64,000 bases of DNA. Origin: Bradyrhizobium zhanjiangense (GTDB taxonomy: Bacteria; Pseudomonadota; Alphaproteobacteria; Rhizobiales; Xanthobacteraceae). Where the stretch lies: assembly GCF_004114935.1 (NCBI RefSeq), contig NZ_CP022221.1, positions 5,663,001 to 5,727,000 on the forward strand, given 5' to 3'. How positions within the stretch are numbered: the first letter of the stretch is position 1; each line of letters begins with the position of its first letter. The notes beneath the pieces are model-generated. The model worked only from the letters and a program-made list of their open reading frames with translations. It did no database searches and was not told where the DNA came from. Shown here piece after piece: positions 52,187-61,171 of the stretch. Made by a program: the position numbers and the translations under genes.

Positions 52187-53809
52187 CTACCCCTTCTTCT
52201 TAACGTCCTTGACGTTGGTGAACTCGATGCCCTCGGCGCGTTCCCTGGTGTAGCCGAGATAGAACTCGTTTCGCGCCAGATACACGGGATCGCCGTCGAC
52301 ATCGTCGGCGATGCTCGAGGTGTTGGCGGCGATGAAGGTGTCGAGCTTCTTGCGATCCTCCGAGGAGACCCAGCGCGCGAGCTGGAACTCGCTCACCTCG
52401 AACTCGACCGGTAGCGAATATTCCGCCTCGAGCCGGGCCTTCAGCACGTCGAGCTGGAGCGCGCCGACGACGCCGACCAGCGCGGGCGCACCGTCGCGCG
52501 GACGGAACACCTGCACCACGCCCTCCTCCGACATCTGCTGGAGCGCTTCTTTCAGCTTCTTCGCCTTCATCGCGTCGGTGAGACGAACGCGGCGGACGAT
52601 TTCCGGCGCAAAGCTCGGCACGCCGACGAAGTTGAAATCCTCGCCCTCGGTCAGCGTGTCGCCGATGCGCAGCGTGCCGTGATTGGGAATGCCGACTACG
52701 TCGCCGGCAAAGGCCTCATCCGCGACCGAACGATCCTGAGCGAAGAAGAATTGCGGGCTCGACAGCGGCATGCTCTTGCCGGTGCGCACGAGCTTCGCCT
52801 TCATGCCGCGGCTGAGCTTGCCCGAGCAGAGCCGCGCAAACGCGATGCGGTCGCGATGGTTCGGATCCATGTTGGCCTGGATCTTGAACACGAAGGCGCT
52901 CATGCGCGGATCGGTGGCCTCGACCTTGCGCTGGTCGCTGTCCTGCGCGCGCGGCTCGGGCGCGAACTTGCCGAGGCCTTCCAGCAGGTCGCCGACGCCG
53001 AAATTGCGCAGCGCGCTGCCGAAATAGACCGGGGTCAGATGACCCTCGCGGAATGCTTCGAGCTCGAACGGTTTTGACGCTTCGGTGACGAGCTCGAGCT
53101 CGTCCTTCACCACTGATACGTCGAGATTCGCATTGAGCTTGGCGAGCTCGGCGATCTCGATCTGCTGCGCCGCGCCGGTCTTGGCGCCGCCGCCTTCGAG
53201 CAGACGCACGCCGCCATTGACGACGTCATAGGTGCCGAGGAAGTCGCGGCCGCGGCCGACCGGCCAGGTCATCGGCGTGGTGTCGAGCGCCAGCGTCTTC
53301 TCGATCTCGTCGAGCAGCTCGAAGACGTCGCGGCTCTCGCGGTCCATCTTGTTGATGAAGGTGATGATCGGGATATCCCGAAGACGACACACCTCGAACA
53401 GCTTCCGGGTCCGCGCCTCGATGCCCTTGGCGGCGTCGATCACCATCACGGCGGAATCGACCGCCGTCAGCGTGCGGTAGGTGTCTTCCGAAAAGTCCTC
53501 GTGGCCCGGCGTGTCCAGCAGGTTGAAGACGAGGCCTTCGAACTCGAAGGTCATCACCGAGGTCACGACCGAGATGCCGCGCTCGCGCTCGATCTTCATC
53601 CAGTCCGATCGTGTGTTGCGCCGCTCGCCCTTGGCCTTGACCTGGCCGGCGAGGTTAATGGCGCCGCCGAACAGCAGCAGCTTCTCGGTCAGCGTGGTCT
53701 TGCCGGCGTCGGGGTGGGAGATGATCGCAAAGGTCCGCCGCCGCGACACTTCAGCGGCAAGCGGGGAACGGGCCGGCGATTCGGCTGCGGTGGTGGCGAT
53801 GTCGGACAT
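52187..53809 (-). CDS. prfC: Peptide chain release factor 3
   Basis: A 540-residue GTPase that recycles RF1/RF2 after termination. The G1 motif is ISHPDAGKTTLTEKLLLFGG near residue 32, followed by the switch region RGISVVTSVMTFEFEG, G3 LLDTPGHEDFSEDTYRTL and G4 INKMDRESRD. The elongation-factor-like and C-terminal RF3 domains follow (GVVGALQLDVLKARLEAEYS). Length is normal. It is a single gene, divergent from the gdx unit. Confidence 0.95.
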   Translation of the reverse strand: MSDIATTAAESPARSPLAAEVSRRRTFAIISHPDAGKTTLTEKLLLFGGAINLAGQVKAKGERRNTRSDWMKIERERGISVVTSVMTFEFEGLVFNLLDTPGHEDFSEDTYRTLTAVDSAVMVIDAAKGIEARTRKLFEVCRLRDIPIITFINKMDRESRDVFELLDEIEKTLALDTTPMTWPVGRGRDFLGTYDVVNGGVRLLEGGGAKTGAAQQIEIAELAKLNANLDVSVVKDELELVTEASKPFELEAFREGHLTPVYFGSALRNFGVGDLLEGLGKFAPEPRAQDSDQRKVEATDPRMSAFVFKIQANMDPNHRDRIAFARLCSGKLSRGMKAKLVRTGKSMPLSSPQFFFAQDRSVADEAFAGDVVGIPNHGTLRIGDTLTEGEDFNFVGVPSFAPEIVRRVRLTDAMKAKKLKEALQQMSEEGVVQVFRPRDGAPALVGVVGALQLDVLKARLEAEYSLPVEFEVSEFQLARWVSSEDRKKLDTFIAANTSSIADDVDGDPVYLARNEFYLGYTRERAEGIEFTNVKDVKKKG

Positions 53810-53896
53810 GGCGGGAGCGTTTGGCAGGGAAAATGAGCCTGATCAAGCCTCATTTGGTGATTGCGGAGCCTTCCGGCCAGCCCCATATCGCCGTTT

Positions 53897-53967
53897 GGGA
53901 GGGACGACCCTCCCTTTCATAGGTCATTGCCTTGCGGGGACGACCCTGCCTTGCACGGAGGGTCGTC
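53897..53967 (+). promoter_or_regulatory. Guanidine-II riboswitch (mini-ykkC) in front of gdx
   Basis: Two hairpins carry the diagnostic ACGR loop. Hairpin 1 is GGGAGGG ACGA CCCTCCC (53897-53914). Hairpin 2 is GCGGGG ACGA CCCTGC (53934-53949, one G-U pair). The linker is 19 bases. Downstream, GGAGGGTCGTC at 53957-53967, which contains the ribosome-binding site and ends one base before ATG 53968, is the exact complement of 53903-53913 in hairpin 1; part of hairpin 2 could pair with it too. Guanidine binding would hold the hairpins closed and free the ribosome-binding site. The motif and gene together make the call strong; the switching scheme is inference. Confidence 0.92.
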
Positions 53968-54282
53968 ATGGCCTGGAGCATCTTGTTCGTCGCCGGTCTT
54001 CTCGAGATCACCTGGGCGATCGGCCTGAAATATACCGAGGGCTTCAGCAAGTTTGTTCCGTCCGTCGTCACGCTCGCGGCCATGGCCGGCAGCATCATCC
54101 TGCTCGGGGTTGCTCTCAAATCACTGCCCGTCGGAACCGCCTACGCAGTCTGGACCGGAATCGGCGCGATCGGCACCGCGACGCTGGGCATCATCCTGTT
54201 CGGTGAGCCCGCGACCGCTTTCCGGCTCGCCAGCATCGCCTTGATCATCGCCGGAATTATCGGATTGAAGCTCGTTACTTGA
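53968..54282 (+). CDS. gdx: SMR-family guanidinium exporter Gdx (SugE)
   Basis: A 104-residue four-span membrane protein that forms antiparallel dimers and exports guanidinium with protons. The start ATG 53968 follows the GGAGGG site in the riboswitch. The active-site glutamate is in [20 protein letters not shown], and the Gdx-type signature continues as [19 protein letters not shown] and [20 protein letters not shown] with [20 protein letters not shown]. It matches the SugE/Gdx subgroup rather than EmrE. Its end overlaps the convergent pit gene by eight bases. Confidence 0.93.
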   Translation: MAWSILFVAGLLEITWAIGLKYTEGFSKFVPSVVTLAAMAGSIILLGVALKSLPVGTAYAVWTGIGAIGTATLGIILFGEPATAFRLASIALIIAGIIGLKLVT

Positions 54283-55279
54283 CCATCTGGACCGCCCACC
54301 AGCTCAGCGCGGCCACGAGGGCCGCGGCCGGGATCGTGATCACCCAGGCATAGACGATCGAGCTCGCGACATTCCAGCGCACCGCCGAGACACGGCGGGC
54401 TGCGCCGACGCCGACGATGGCGCCGGTGATGGTGTGGGTGGTCGAGACGGGAACGCCGAGGAAGGTCGCCATGAACAGGGTCGCAGCGCCGCCGGTCTCG
54501 GCGCAAAAGCCCTGCATCGGAGTCAATTTGGTGATGCGCAGGCCCATGGTGCGGACGATGCGCCAGCCACCCATCAGCGTGCCCAGTGCCATCGCGGCCT
54601 GGCAGGACAGCACCACCCAGAACGGTACGGAGAATTCGCTGCCGAGATGGCCCTGCGAATAGAGCAGCACCGCGATGATACCCATGGTCTTCTGCGCATC
54701 ATTGCCGCCATGGCCGAGCGAATAGAGCGAGGCGGAGGCGAATTGCAGGATACGGAAGGCGCGGTCGACCGCGAACGGTGTCGAGCGCACCGAGGCCCAG
54801 GACACGATCGCCACCAGCATCATCGCGAGCAGGAAGCCGACCAGCGGCGACAGCACGATCGCCAGCACCGTCTTGGACAACCCGCTCCACACCGCCGCCG
54901 AAATGCCCGCCTTGGCCATGCCGCCACCGACGAGGCCGCCGATCAGCGCATGCGACGACGAGGACGGGATGCCGAGCGCCCAGGTCACGATGTTCCAGAC
55001 GATGGCCCCGACCAAGGCCGCGAAGATCACCTGGGCGTCGACGATCGAGGGATCGATGATGCCGGTGCCGATGGTCTGGGCGACGTGCAGCCCGAACACC
55101 ATGAAGGCGACGAAATTGAAGAATGCGGCCCAGAACACCGCGAATTGGGGCCGCAGCACGCGGGTCGAGACGATGGTCGCGATCGAATTGGCGGCGTCAT
55201 GCAGGCCGTTCAGGAAATCGAACAGCAGCGCGACGGCGATCAAGCCGACCAGGACGGGAAAACCCAACGCAGCATCCAC
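54275..55279 (-). CDS. pit: Low-affinity inorganic phosphate transporter (Pit)
   Basis: A 334-residue permease with about ten spans. The duplicated PHO-4 family motif is seen in [20 protein letters not shown] near residue 20 and in [20 protein letters not shown] near residue 190, with [15 protein letters not shown] and [18 protein letters not shown] as further family motifs. It imports phosphate, usually as a metal complex, driven by protons. The DUF47 gene lies upstream in the same direction with a repeat between them; this pair is the orfA-pit operon type of Sinorhizobium meliloti. Confidence 0.93.
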   Translation of the reverse strand: MDAALGFPVLVGLIAVALLFDFLNGLHDAANSIATIVSTRVLRPQFAVFWAAFFNFVAFMVFGLHVAQTIGTGIIDPSIVDAQVIFAALVGAIVWNIVTWALGIPSSSSHALIGGLVGGGMAKAGISAAVWSGLSKTVLAIVLSPLVGFLLAMMLVAIVSWASVRSTPFAVDRAFRILQFASASLYSLGHGGNDAQKTMGIIAVLLYSQGHLGSEFSVPFWVVLSCQAAMALGTLMGGWRIVRTMGLRITKLTPMQGFCAETGGAATLFMATFLGVPVSTTHTITGAIVGVGAARRVSAVRWNVASSIVYAWVITIPAAALVAALSWWAVQMVK

Positions 55280-55305
55280 GGCGCGGCCCCTGCCTTAAAG
55301 CTTAC

Positions 55306-55350
55306 GCATGATTTGAGCGGAAAACCGCTGCACACTTTTCCGCATCATGC
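55306..55350. repeat. Palindromic repeat between the DUF47 gene and pit
   Basis: GCATGAT (55306-55312) and ATCATGC (55344-55350) are the outer arms. The 32-base segment 55319-55350 is identical to 26106-26137. It lies in the 72-base gap of a two-gene operon, so it must be transcribed. Confidence 0.8.
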
Positions 55351-55351
55351 G

Positions 55352-55996
55352 CTACACTTGCTCGATGACGATGCTGTTGATCTCGTTGGCGACGTCATCA
55401 AAGCGGTCGGCAACCTTTTCGAGATGGTCGTAGATCTCGACACCGACGATGAAGTCCATCGCGTTGCCGTTGCGATGCTTGAGGAACAGCTCCTTCAGGC
55501 CGATGTCGTGGAGGTCGTCGACGCGGCCCTCCAGCTTGCCCAGCTCCTCCGTGATCGCGCTCAGCATGGCGACGTTCGGGCCGATCGACTGCATCAGCGG
55601 CAGCGCGCGTCCCACCAGATTGGCGCATTCGATCAGAAGCCCGCCGATCTCGCGCATCGGCGGCTCGAAGGCGCGGACCTCGAACAGCATGACGGCCTTC
55701 GCCGTCTGCTGCATCTGGTCGATGGCGTCGTCCATCGAGGTGATCAGGTTCTTGATGTCGCCGCGGTCGAACGGGGTGATGAAGGTGCGGCGCACTGCCG
55801 TCAGCACCTCGCGGGTGATGTTGTCGGCGTCGTTCTCGAACTGATTGACGCGCTGGCAATAGACCGGCGTCTCCTCGCCCCCGTTGAGCATGCCCTGGAG
55901 CGCGATCGAGCCCTGGATCACGGTCTGGGCATGACGGTCGAACAGGTCGAAGAACCGTTCTTCCTTGGGCAGGAAAGCACGAAACCATCGCATCAT
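55352..55996 (-). CDS. DUF47/PhoU-like phosphate transport accessory protein
   Basis: A 214-residue helical protein beginning MMRWFRAFLPKEERFFDLFD, with further family blocks VNQFENDADNITREVL, FITPFDRGDIKNLITSMDDA and VGVEIYDHLEKVADRFDDVA. DUF47 proteins are PhoU-related and almost always pair with Pit transporters; they probably gate or regulate Pit. It begins MM, so the start could be 55993 or 55996; no clear ribosome-binding site is visible. A candidate Pho box lies 42-59 bases upstream. Confidence 0.9.
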   Translation of the reverse strand: MMRWFRAFLPKEERFFDLFDRHAQTVIQGSIALQGMLNGGEETPVYCQRVNQFENDADNITREVLTAVRRTFITPFDRGDIKNLITSMDDAIDQMQQTAKAVMLFEVRAFEPPMREIGGLLIECANLVGRALPLMQSIGPNVAMLSAITEELGKLEGRVDDLHDIGLKELFLKHRNGNAMDFIVGVEIYDHLEKVADRFDDVANEINSIVIEQV

Positions 55997-56037
55997 AGGG
56001 ACAGGCTACCGGTTGGAAATGGCCCGGCCCGGAAGGG

Positions 56038-56055
56038 CCGTCATGAAACTGTCAT
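56038..56055 (+). promoter_or_regulatory. Candidate Pho box before the DUF47-pit operon
   Basis: CCGTCAT GAAA CTGTCAT is two 7-base direct repeats with an 11-base period, one mismatch from the PhoB consensus CTGTCAT. It reads on the plus strand, opposite to the operon. In S. meliloti the equivalent orfA-pit operon is repressed by PhoB in phosphate limitation, which suits a box that overlaps the promoter. Confidence 0.55.
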
Positions 56056-56152
56056 AGACCATTTTCGATCCACGCGCGTGTCATCTCGCGCCCGCGGAGC
56101 CGGGTCATCCACCGCTTTCAGGCGACCGACAAACCTATTTAAAATCAGCCGC

Positions 56153-57121
56153 TTAGAGCGATCGCCGGAAGTAATGCGCGATTTCACCGATGACGCCGCG
56201 GCGGAAGGTGAGCACGCAGATCACGAAGATTCCACCCTGGATCACCGTCACCCACTGGCCGAAGCCCGCCAGATATTGCTGCATGGCGATGATCACGAAA
56301 GCGCCGATCACGGGACCGAAAATGGTTCCGAGACCGCCGACCAGCGTCATCAGCACGACTTCGCCCGACATCGACCAGTGCACGTCGGTGAGCGAGGCGT
56401 TCTGCGCCACGAACACTTTCAGCGCCCCGGCAAAGCCGGCCAGCGTGCCCGACAGGATGAAGGCCAGGAACTTGTATTGGTCGGTTCGGTAGCCGAGCGA
56501 GATCGCCCGCTGCTCGTTCTCGCGGATCGACTTCAACACCTCGCCGAACGGCGAGTTGATGATGCGGAAGATCAAGAGGAAGCCGGCGAGGAAGCCGACC
56601 AGCACGACGTAATAAAGCACCGTCGGCTTGGACAGATCGAACACGCCGAACATGTGCCCTTGCGGGATGCCCTGGATGCCGTCCTCGCCGTGGGTGAACG
56701 GCGCCTGGAGGTAGATGAAGTACAGGAGCTGCGACAGCGCCAGCGTGATCATCGAGAAATAGATGCCCTGGCGGCGGATCGAGATGTAGCCAGTCACGAT
56801 CGACAGCACGAACGCCGCGGCGACGCCGACGAGGATGCCGAGCTCGGGCGGCAGCGCCCAGACCTTCAGCGCATGCGCACTGCAATAGCCCGCGGTTCCC
56901 AGGAACATGGCGTGGCCGAACGACAGCAGCCCGCCATAGCCGACCAGCAGATTGAAGGCGCAGGCGAGCAGCGCAAAGCACAGCGCCTGCATCACGAAGA
57001 ACGGATAGACTCCCGTGAACGGCACCGCCGCCAACAGCAGGGCCATCACCACGAAGACGAGCATCTCGTCGCGCATGGCGCGAGGGGTTGTAGGCAGCGT
57101 GTCGTCCGTCAGGGTCGTCAT
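56153..57121 (-). CDS. livM: Branched-chain amino acid-type ABC transporter permease LivM
   Basis: A 322-residue inner-membrane protein with about nine spans, one base after livH. Family landmarks are LLVGYGGLLSFGHAMFLGTA near residue 60, VAAFVLSIVTGYISIRRQGI, YFSMITLALSQLLYF and SIRENEQRAISLGYRTDQYK, then VGGLGTIFGPVIGAFV. It pairs with LivH to form the channel. It is the last gene of the operon running leftward from livG. Confidence 0.93.
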   Translation of the reverse strand: MTTLTDDTLPTTPRAMRDEMLVFVVMALLLAAVPFTGVYPFFVMQALCFALLACAFNLLVGYGGLLSFGHAMFLGTAGYCSAHALKVWALPPELGILVGVAAAFVLSIVTGYISIRRQGIYFSMITLALSQLLYFIYLQAPFTHGEDGIQGIPQGHMFGVFDLSKPTVLYYVVLVGFLAGFLLIFRIINSPFGEVLKSIRENEQRAISLGYRTDQYKFLAFILSGTLAGFAGALKVFVAQNASLTDVHWSMSGEVVLMTLVGGLGTIFGPVIGAFVIIAMQQYLAGFGQWVTVIQGGIFVICVLTFRRGVIGEIAHYFRRSL

Positions 57122-57122
57122 G

Positions 57123-57986
57123 TCAGGCTGCCCTTCCCGTCAATCCCGTTGGCTTCACCAAGAGCACCAGCACCATCAGCACGAACACGACGGTGTTGGA
57201 GGCTTCGGGGTAGAAATACTTGGTCAGGCCCTCGATCACGCCGAGCGCAAAGCCGGTGATGATGGAGCCCATGATCGATCCCATGCCGCCGATCACGACC
57301 ACCGCGAACACGACGATGATGAGGTCGGCACCCATCAGCGGCCGCACCTGGTTGATCGGCGCCGAAAGCACGCCGGCGAGCGCGGCAAGGCCGACACCGA
57401 GACCGTAAGTCAGCGTGATCATGCGCGGTACGTTGATGCCGAAGGCGCGCACCAGCGTCGGGTTTTCAGTGGCGGCGCGCAGGTAAGCGCCGAGCTGGGT
57501 CTTCTCGATCAGGAACCAGGTCGCAAGGCACACCGCCAGCGAGAACACGACGACCCAGCCGCGATAGACAGGTAAGAACATGAAGCCGAGATTCATGCCG
57601 CCCCTGAGCTGGTCCGGAATGGCATAAGGCAGACCGGAGGAGCCAAAGTAGTTCTGGAACACGCCCTGCACGATCAGCGCGATGCCGAAGGTCAGGAGCA
57701 GGCCGTAGAGATGATCGAGCCCGGTCAGCCATTGCAGCATGGTCCGCTCCAGGATCATGCCGAAGATGCCGACGATGATGGGCGCCAGCAGCAACGCCCA
57801 CCAATAGTTGATGCCGCCGAGGTTCAACAGGAAATAGGCGACGAACGCGCCCATCATGTAGAGGGCGCCATGGGCGAAATTGATGATGTTGAGCATGCCG
57901 AAGATCACGGCAAGCCCGAGACTGAGCAGCGCGTAGAACGAGCCGTTGATCAGTCCCACCAGTAGCTGAGCGTATAGAGCCTGCAT
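57123..57986 (-). CDS. livH: Branched-chain amino acid-type ABC transporter permease LivH
   Basis: A 287-residue permease of about eight spans: LLVGLINGSFYALLSLGLAV at the start, FGMLNIINFAHGALYMMGAF, RTMLQWLTGLDHLYGLLLTF, and the conserved GMGSIMGSIITGFALGVIEG near residue 235. It lies 64 bases after the binding-protein gene and one base before livM. The pair matches HAAT-family importers. Confidence 0.93.
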   Translation of the reverse strand: MQALYAQLLVGLINGSFYALLSLGLAVIFGMLNIINFAHGALYMMGAFVAYFLLNLGGINYWWALLLAPIIVGIFGMILERTMLQWLTGLDHLYGLLLTFGIALIVQGVFQNYFGSSGLPYAIPDQLRGGMNLGFMFLPVYRGWVVVFSLAVCLATWFLIEKTQLGAYLRAATENPTLVRAFGINVPRMITLTYGLGVGLAALAGVLSAPINQVRPLMGADLIIVVFAVVVIGGMGSIMGSIITGFALGVIEGLTKYFYPEASNTVVFVLMVLVLLVKPTGLTGRAA

Positions 57987-58050
57987 CGATCGATCTCGTA
58001 CCCAGTCCCGTTTTGTTGACGACGGTGCCCGCCAGCGAACGCTGTCGGTA

Positions 58051-59274
58051 CTACTTCTTCACCAGCGGACAGGCGCTTTCCGAGAGCGGCCTGAAGGCCT
58101 GGTCTGCCGCCGTCGTGCCGATCAGCTTGTAGTAGTCCCACGGCCCCTTGGATTCCTCGGGCTTCTTGACCTCGAACAGATAGGCGGGATGGAGCTTGCG
58201 GCCGTCCGCGCGGATCGTGCCCTTGCCGAACAGTGGATCGTCCGTCGGCATTTCCTTCATCTTGGCGACCACCTTGGCGCCATCGTGCGGATTGCCACCC
58301 AACGCTTCCAGCGTCTTGAAATAATGGATCAGGCCCGAATAGACGCCAGCCTGCACCATCGAAGGCATCGCCTTGTTCTTCATCTTTTCGGAGAAACGCT
58401 TGGAGAAGGCCCGGGTGCCGTCGTTCAAATCCCAATAGAAGGTTTCGGTGAAGTTCAGCCCCTGCGCCACTTTCAATCCGAGCGCATGGACGTCGGTGAT
58501 GAACAGCAGAAGCCCGGCGAGCTTCTGGCCGCCTGCGACGATGCCGAATTCCGCCGCCTGCTTGATCGTGTTGGTGGTGTCGCCACCGGCGTTCGCCATG
58601 CCGATGATCTTGGCTTTCGACGCCTGCGCCTGCAGGAGGAACGAGGAGAAGTCAGCGGTGTTGAGCGGATGCTTCACGCTGCCAATCACCTTGCCGCCTG
58701 ATTTGACCACGACTGCGGCGGTGTCGCGCTCGAGCGCGTGACCAAAGGCGTAGTCGGCGGTCAGAAAGTACCAGGTGTCGCCGCCGGCCTTCACCAGCGC
58801 CTGTCCCGTGCTGTTGGCCAGCATGTAGGTGTCGTAGACCCAGTGGATGGTGTTCGGCGAGCACTGCGCGTTGGTCAGATCGGACGTCGCCGCACCCGTG
58901 TCGATCAGAATCGAATTCTTTTCCCTGACGACATTGTTCACCGCCAGCGCCACGCCGGAGTTCAGCACGTCCATGAAGACGTCGACCTTCTCGACATCGA
59001 TCCACTGCCGCGCGATCGCGGTGCCGATATCGGGCTTGTTCTGATGGTCGGCGGAGATGAGATCGACCTTCCAACCCTTGGCTGCAAGCCCGGAATCCTC
59101 GATCGCCATCTGCGCGGCCAGCGTCGAGCCGGGACCTCCAAGGTCGGCGTAGAGCCCGGAGTTGTCGGTGAGCACGCCGATCTTGATGGTCTTGTCCTGC
59201 GCCATCGCGCCGCTTGTCGCGGCAAGCGCCAGCGCGGTGCCGAGCAGAAATGAAGCGATCGACCGGGTGTTCAT
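58051..59274 (-). CDS. Branched-chain amino acid-type ABC transporter substrate-binding protein
   Basis: A 407-residue periplasmic protein with signal peptide ASFLLGTALALAATSGAMA and mature start QDKTIKIGVLTDNSGLYADL. The Peripla_BP_6 fold continues with LISADHQNKPDIGTAIARQW, TWYFLTADYAFGHALERDTA and the C-terminal KGPWDYYKLIGTTAADQA. It sits between livF and livH, so it is the dedicated receptor of this importer. Its closest relative in the window is the orphan at 43792-45018. The ligand may be an amino acid, but relatives bind varied carboxylates, amides and aromatics. Confidence 0.93.
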   Translation of the reverse strand: MNTRSIASFLLGTALALAATSGAMAQDKTIKIGVLTDNSGLYADLGGPGSTLAAQMAIEDSGLAAKGWKVDLISADHQNKPDIGTAIARQWIDVEKVDVFMDVLNSGVALAVNNVVREKNSILIDTGAATSDLTNAQCSPNTIHWVYDTYMLANSTGQALVKAGGDTWYFLTADYAFGHALERDTAAVVVKSGGKVIGSVKHPLNTADFSSFLLQAQASKAKIIGMANAGGDTTNTIKQAAEFGIVAGGQKLAGLLLFITDVHALGLKVAQGLNFTETFYWDLNDGTRAFSKRFSEKMKNKAMPSMVQAGVYSGLIHYFKTLEALGGNPHDGAKVVAKMKEMPTDDPLFGKGTIRADGRKLHPAYLFEVKKPEESKGPWDYYKLIGTTAADQAFRPLSESACPLVKK

Positions 59275-59324
59275 GCGGCTTCCCTCTCTAAATATTCTCG
59301 TTGGTTCTAACTTGTTTGGCAGTT

Positions 59325-60071
59325 CTAGACGCCGAGATAGGTGTGGAGCTTGTCCATGTTCGCGGCAAGCTCGGCGTTGGAAAAACCGTCAATGATCTTG
59401 CCGTGCTCGACCACGTAGTAGCGGTCGGCGACGGTGGATGCGAAGCGGAAGTTCTGCTCGACCAGGAGGATCGTGAAACCCTCCTTCTTGAGCCGTGCAA
59501 TGGTGTGGCCGATCTGCTGGATGATGACGGGCGCAAGGCCCTCGGTCGGCTCGTCCAGCATCAGGAAGCTCGCGCCGGTGCGCAGGATGCGCGCGATCGC
59601 GAGCATCTGCTGCTCGCCGCCCGACAGCTTGGTGCCCTGGCTGTTGAGCCGCTCCTTCAGGTTCGGGAACAGGTCGAAGATCTGATCGAGCGGCAGCCCG
59701 CCTTCGCGGACGACCGGCGGCAGCATCAGATTCTCCCGCACGTCGAGGCTGGAGAATATCCCCCGCTCCTCGGGGCAGAACGCGATGCCCATGCGCGCGA
59801 TCTTGTCGGAGGTCGCGCGGATGATGTCCTGGTTGTTGAATTTCACCGAGCCCGAGCGCTTGCCGATGATGCCCATGATCGACTTCAACGTGGTCGTCTT
59901 GCCGGCGCCGTTGCGCCCGAGCAGGGTGACGACCTCGCCCGCATTCACGTCGAAGTTGATCCCGTGGAGGATGTGGGACTCGCCGTACCAGGCTTCGAGG
60001 TTGCGGACTTGAAGGATGTTTCCGCCGGTCGCAGCCTTTGCGGGAGCCTGGGCGATCGCAGTGTCAGGCAT
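59325..60071 (-). CDS. livF: Branched-chain amino acid-type ABC transporter ATPase LivF
   Basis: A 248-residue ATPase. Walker A is LLGRNGAGKTTTLKSIMG near residue 50, the Q-loop region IAFCPEERGIFSSLDVRENL, the signature LSGGEQQMLAIARILRTG, Walker B FLMLDEPTEGLAP and the switch region ILLVEQNFRFA, as expected of LivF. It overlaps the end of livG by eight bases. Confidence 0.94.
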   Translation of the reverse strand: MPDTAIAQAPAKAATGGNILQVRNLEAWYGESHILHGINFDVNAGEVVTLLGRNGAGKTTTLKSIMGIIGKRSGSVKFNNQDIIRATSDKIARMGIAFCPEERGIFSSLDVRENLMLPPVVREGGLPLDQIFDLFPNLKERLNSQGTKLSGGEQQMLAIARILRTGASFLMLDEPTEGLAPVIIQQIGHTIARLKKEGFTILLVEQNFRFASTVADRYYVVEHGKIIDGFSNAELAANMDKLHTYLGV

Positions 60072-60819
60072 GACCGGCTCCCAGATAGGCTTCCTTGACG
60101 CGTTCGTCCTTGGTGAGCTCGGAGTAATGGCCTTGCGCCAGCACCTGCCCGCGCGTCAGCACGGTGATGATGTCGGAGAGATTGGCCACGACGCTCAAAT
60201 TATGCTCGACCATCAGAATGGTATATTTCGCGGAGATGCGCTTGATCAGCGCCGCTATCTTGTCGATGTCCTCGTGACCCATGCCGGCCATTGGCTCGTC
60301 CAGCAGCATCATCTCGGGGTCGAGCGCGAGCGTGGTTGCGATCTCCAGTGCGCGCTTGCGCCCGTAGGGCATCTCGACCGCGGGCGTATTGGCAAACTCG
60401 CTGAGGCCGACATCGTTCAACAGCTCGCGCGCGCGATCGTTGAAGCGGTTGAGCACGGACTTGGAACGCCAGAAGTCGAACGAAGAGCCGTGCTGGCGCT
60501 GAAGTGCGACGCGGACGTTCTCCAGCGCCGTGAGATGCGGAAACACGGCCGAAATCTGGAAGGAGCGAACCAGGCCCATACGGGCCACATCCGCCGGCGC
60601 CATCGCAGTGATGTCCTGCCCCTTGTACAGGATCTTTCCGGCAGACGGTTTTAGGAACTTGGTCAAAAGATTGAAGCACGTCGTCTTGCCGGCGCCGTTC
60701 GGCCCGATCAACGCATGAATGCTCCCACGGCGAACCTTGAGCGCAACGTCGCGGACGGCGAAGAAGCCCGCGAACTCCTTGGTCAAGCCTTCCGTTTCGA
60801 GAATGAACTCATCGGCCAA
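60064..60819 (-). CDS. livG: Branched-chain amino acid-type ABC transporter ATPase LivG
   Basis: A 251-residue ATPase. I place the start at TTG 60819, behind GGGGGA, which gives LADEFILETEGLTKEFAGFF; the longer frame adds 80 residues of unrelated Arg/Pro-rich sequence. Walker A is LIGPNGAGKTTCFNLLTKFL, then VRSFQISAVFPHLTALENVR. The usual LSGG signature is replaced by MPYGRKRALEIATTLALDP, typical of this LivG branch, followed by Walker B MMLLDEPMAGMGHED and VEHNLSVVANLSD. It is the first gene of the livGF-binding protein-livHM operon. Confidence 0.92.
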   Translation of the reverse strand: MADEFILETEGLTKEFAGFFAVRDVALKVRRGSIHALIGPNGAGKTTCFNLLTKFLKPSAGKILYKGQDITAMAPADVARMGLVRSFQISAVFPHLTALENVRVALQRQHGSSFDFWRSKSVLNRFNDRARELLNDVGLSEFANTPAVEMPYGRKRALEIATTLALDPEMMLLDEPMAGMGHEDIDKIAALIKRISAKYTILMVEHNLSVVANLSDIITVLTRGQVLAQGHYSELTKDERVKEAYLGAGHA

Positions 60820-61171
60820 ACAGATTTCCCCCTCCCCGCGCGACGCGCTGGCCGCGCGTGGCTGTCCTTGTTGACTTCGGCTTTCCGGAGGCCTTGCAGC
60901 CCATCCGGAACGCCGCCTCCGGGCGCGGAATATGCCGGAGGTGACGGGGGTTAGGCAAGGCGGAAAGCTGAGCAGATCAGGCCTCCGGCTGGGATACAAA
61001 TGCTCCCTTAGTCGGAGATGTTTTGATGTCGTGCCTGCCCGGCCTCCCGGTTCGCGAAGCACCGGTCATCAAGCCGTCGTTAACGGTCTTTCGTCTCCCG
61101 CGCCAGCCTTCATAGAAAATTTTCCCGCGGCGAGGATCATGTGCGGGTTTTGACATGCCGGGAATATTGTT
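60820..61171. other. Divergent intergenic region between livG and a PAS gene
   Basis: 352 bases. Promoters of the liv operon (leftward) and of the PAS gene (rightward) should lie here. Open frames are Arg/Pro-rich and have no ribosome-binding sites. I see no palindrome strong enough to call an operator. Confidence 0.4.

Noticed and set aside
54434..57259. 941-codon plus-strand frame opposite pit, DUF47 and livM
   Set aside because: Long only because codon bias of the real minus-strand genes removes stops; His/Arg/Asp-rich without domains.
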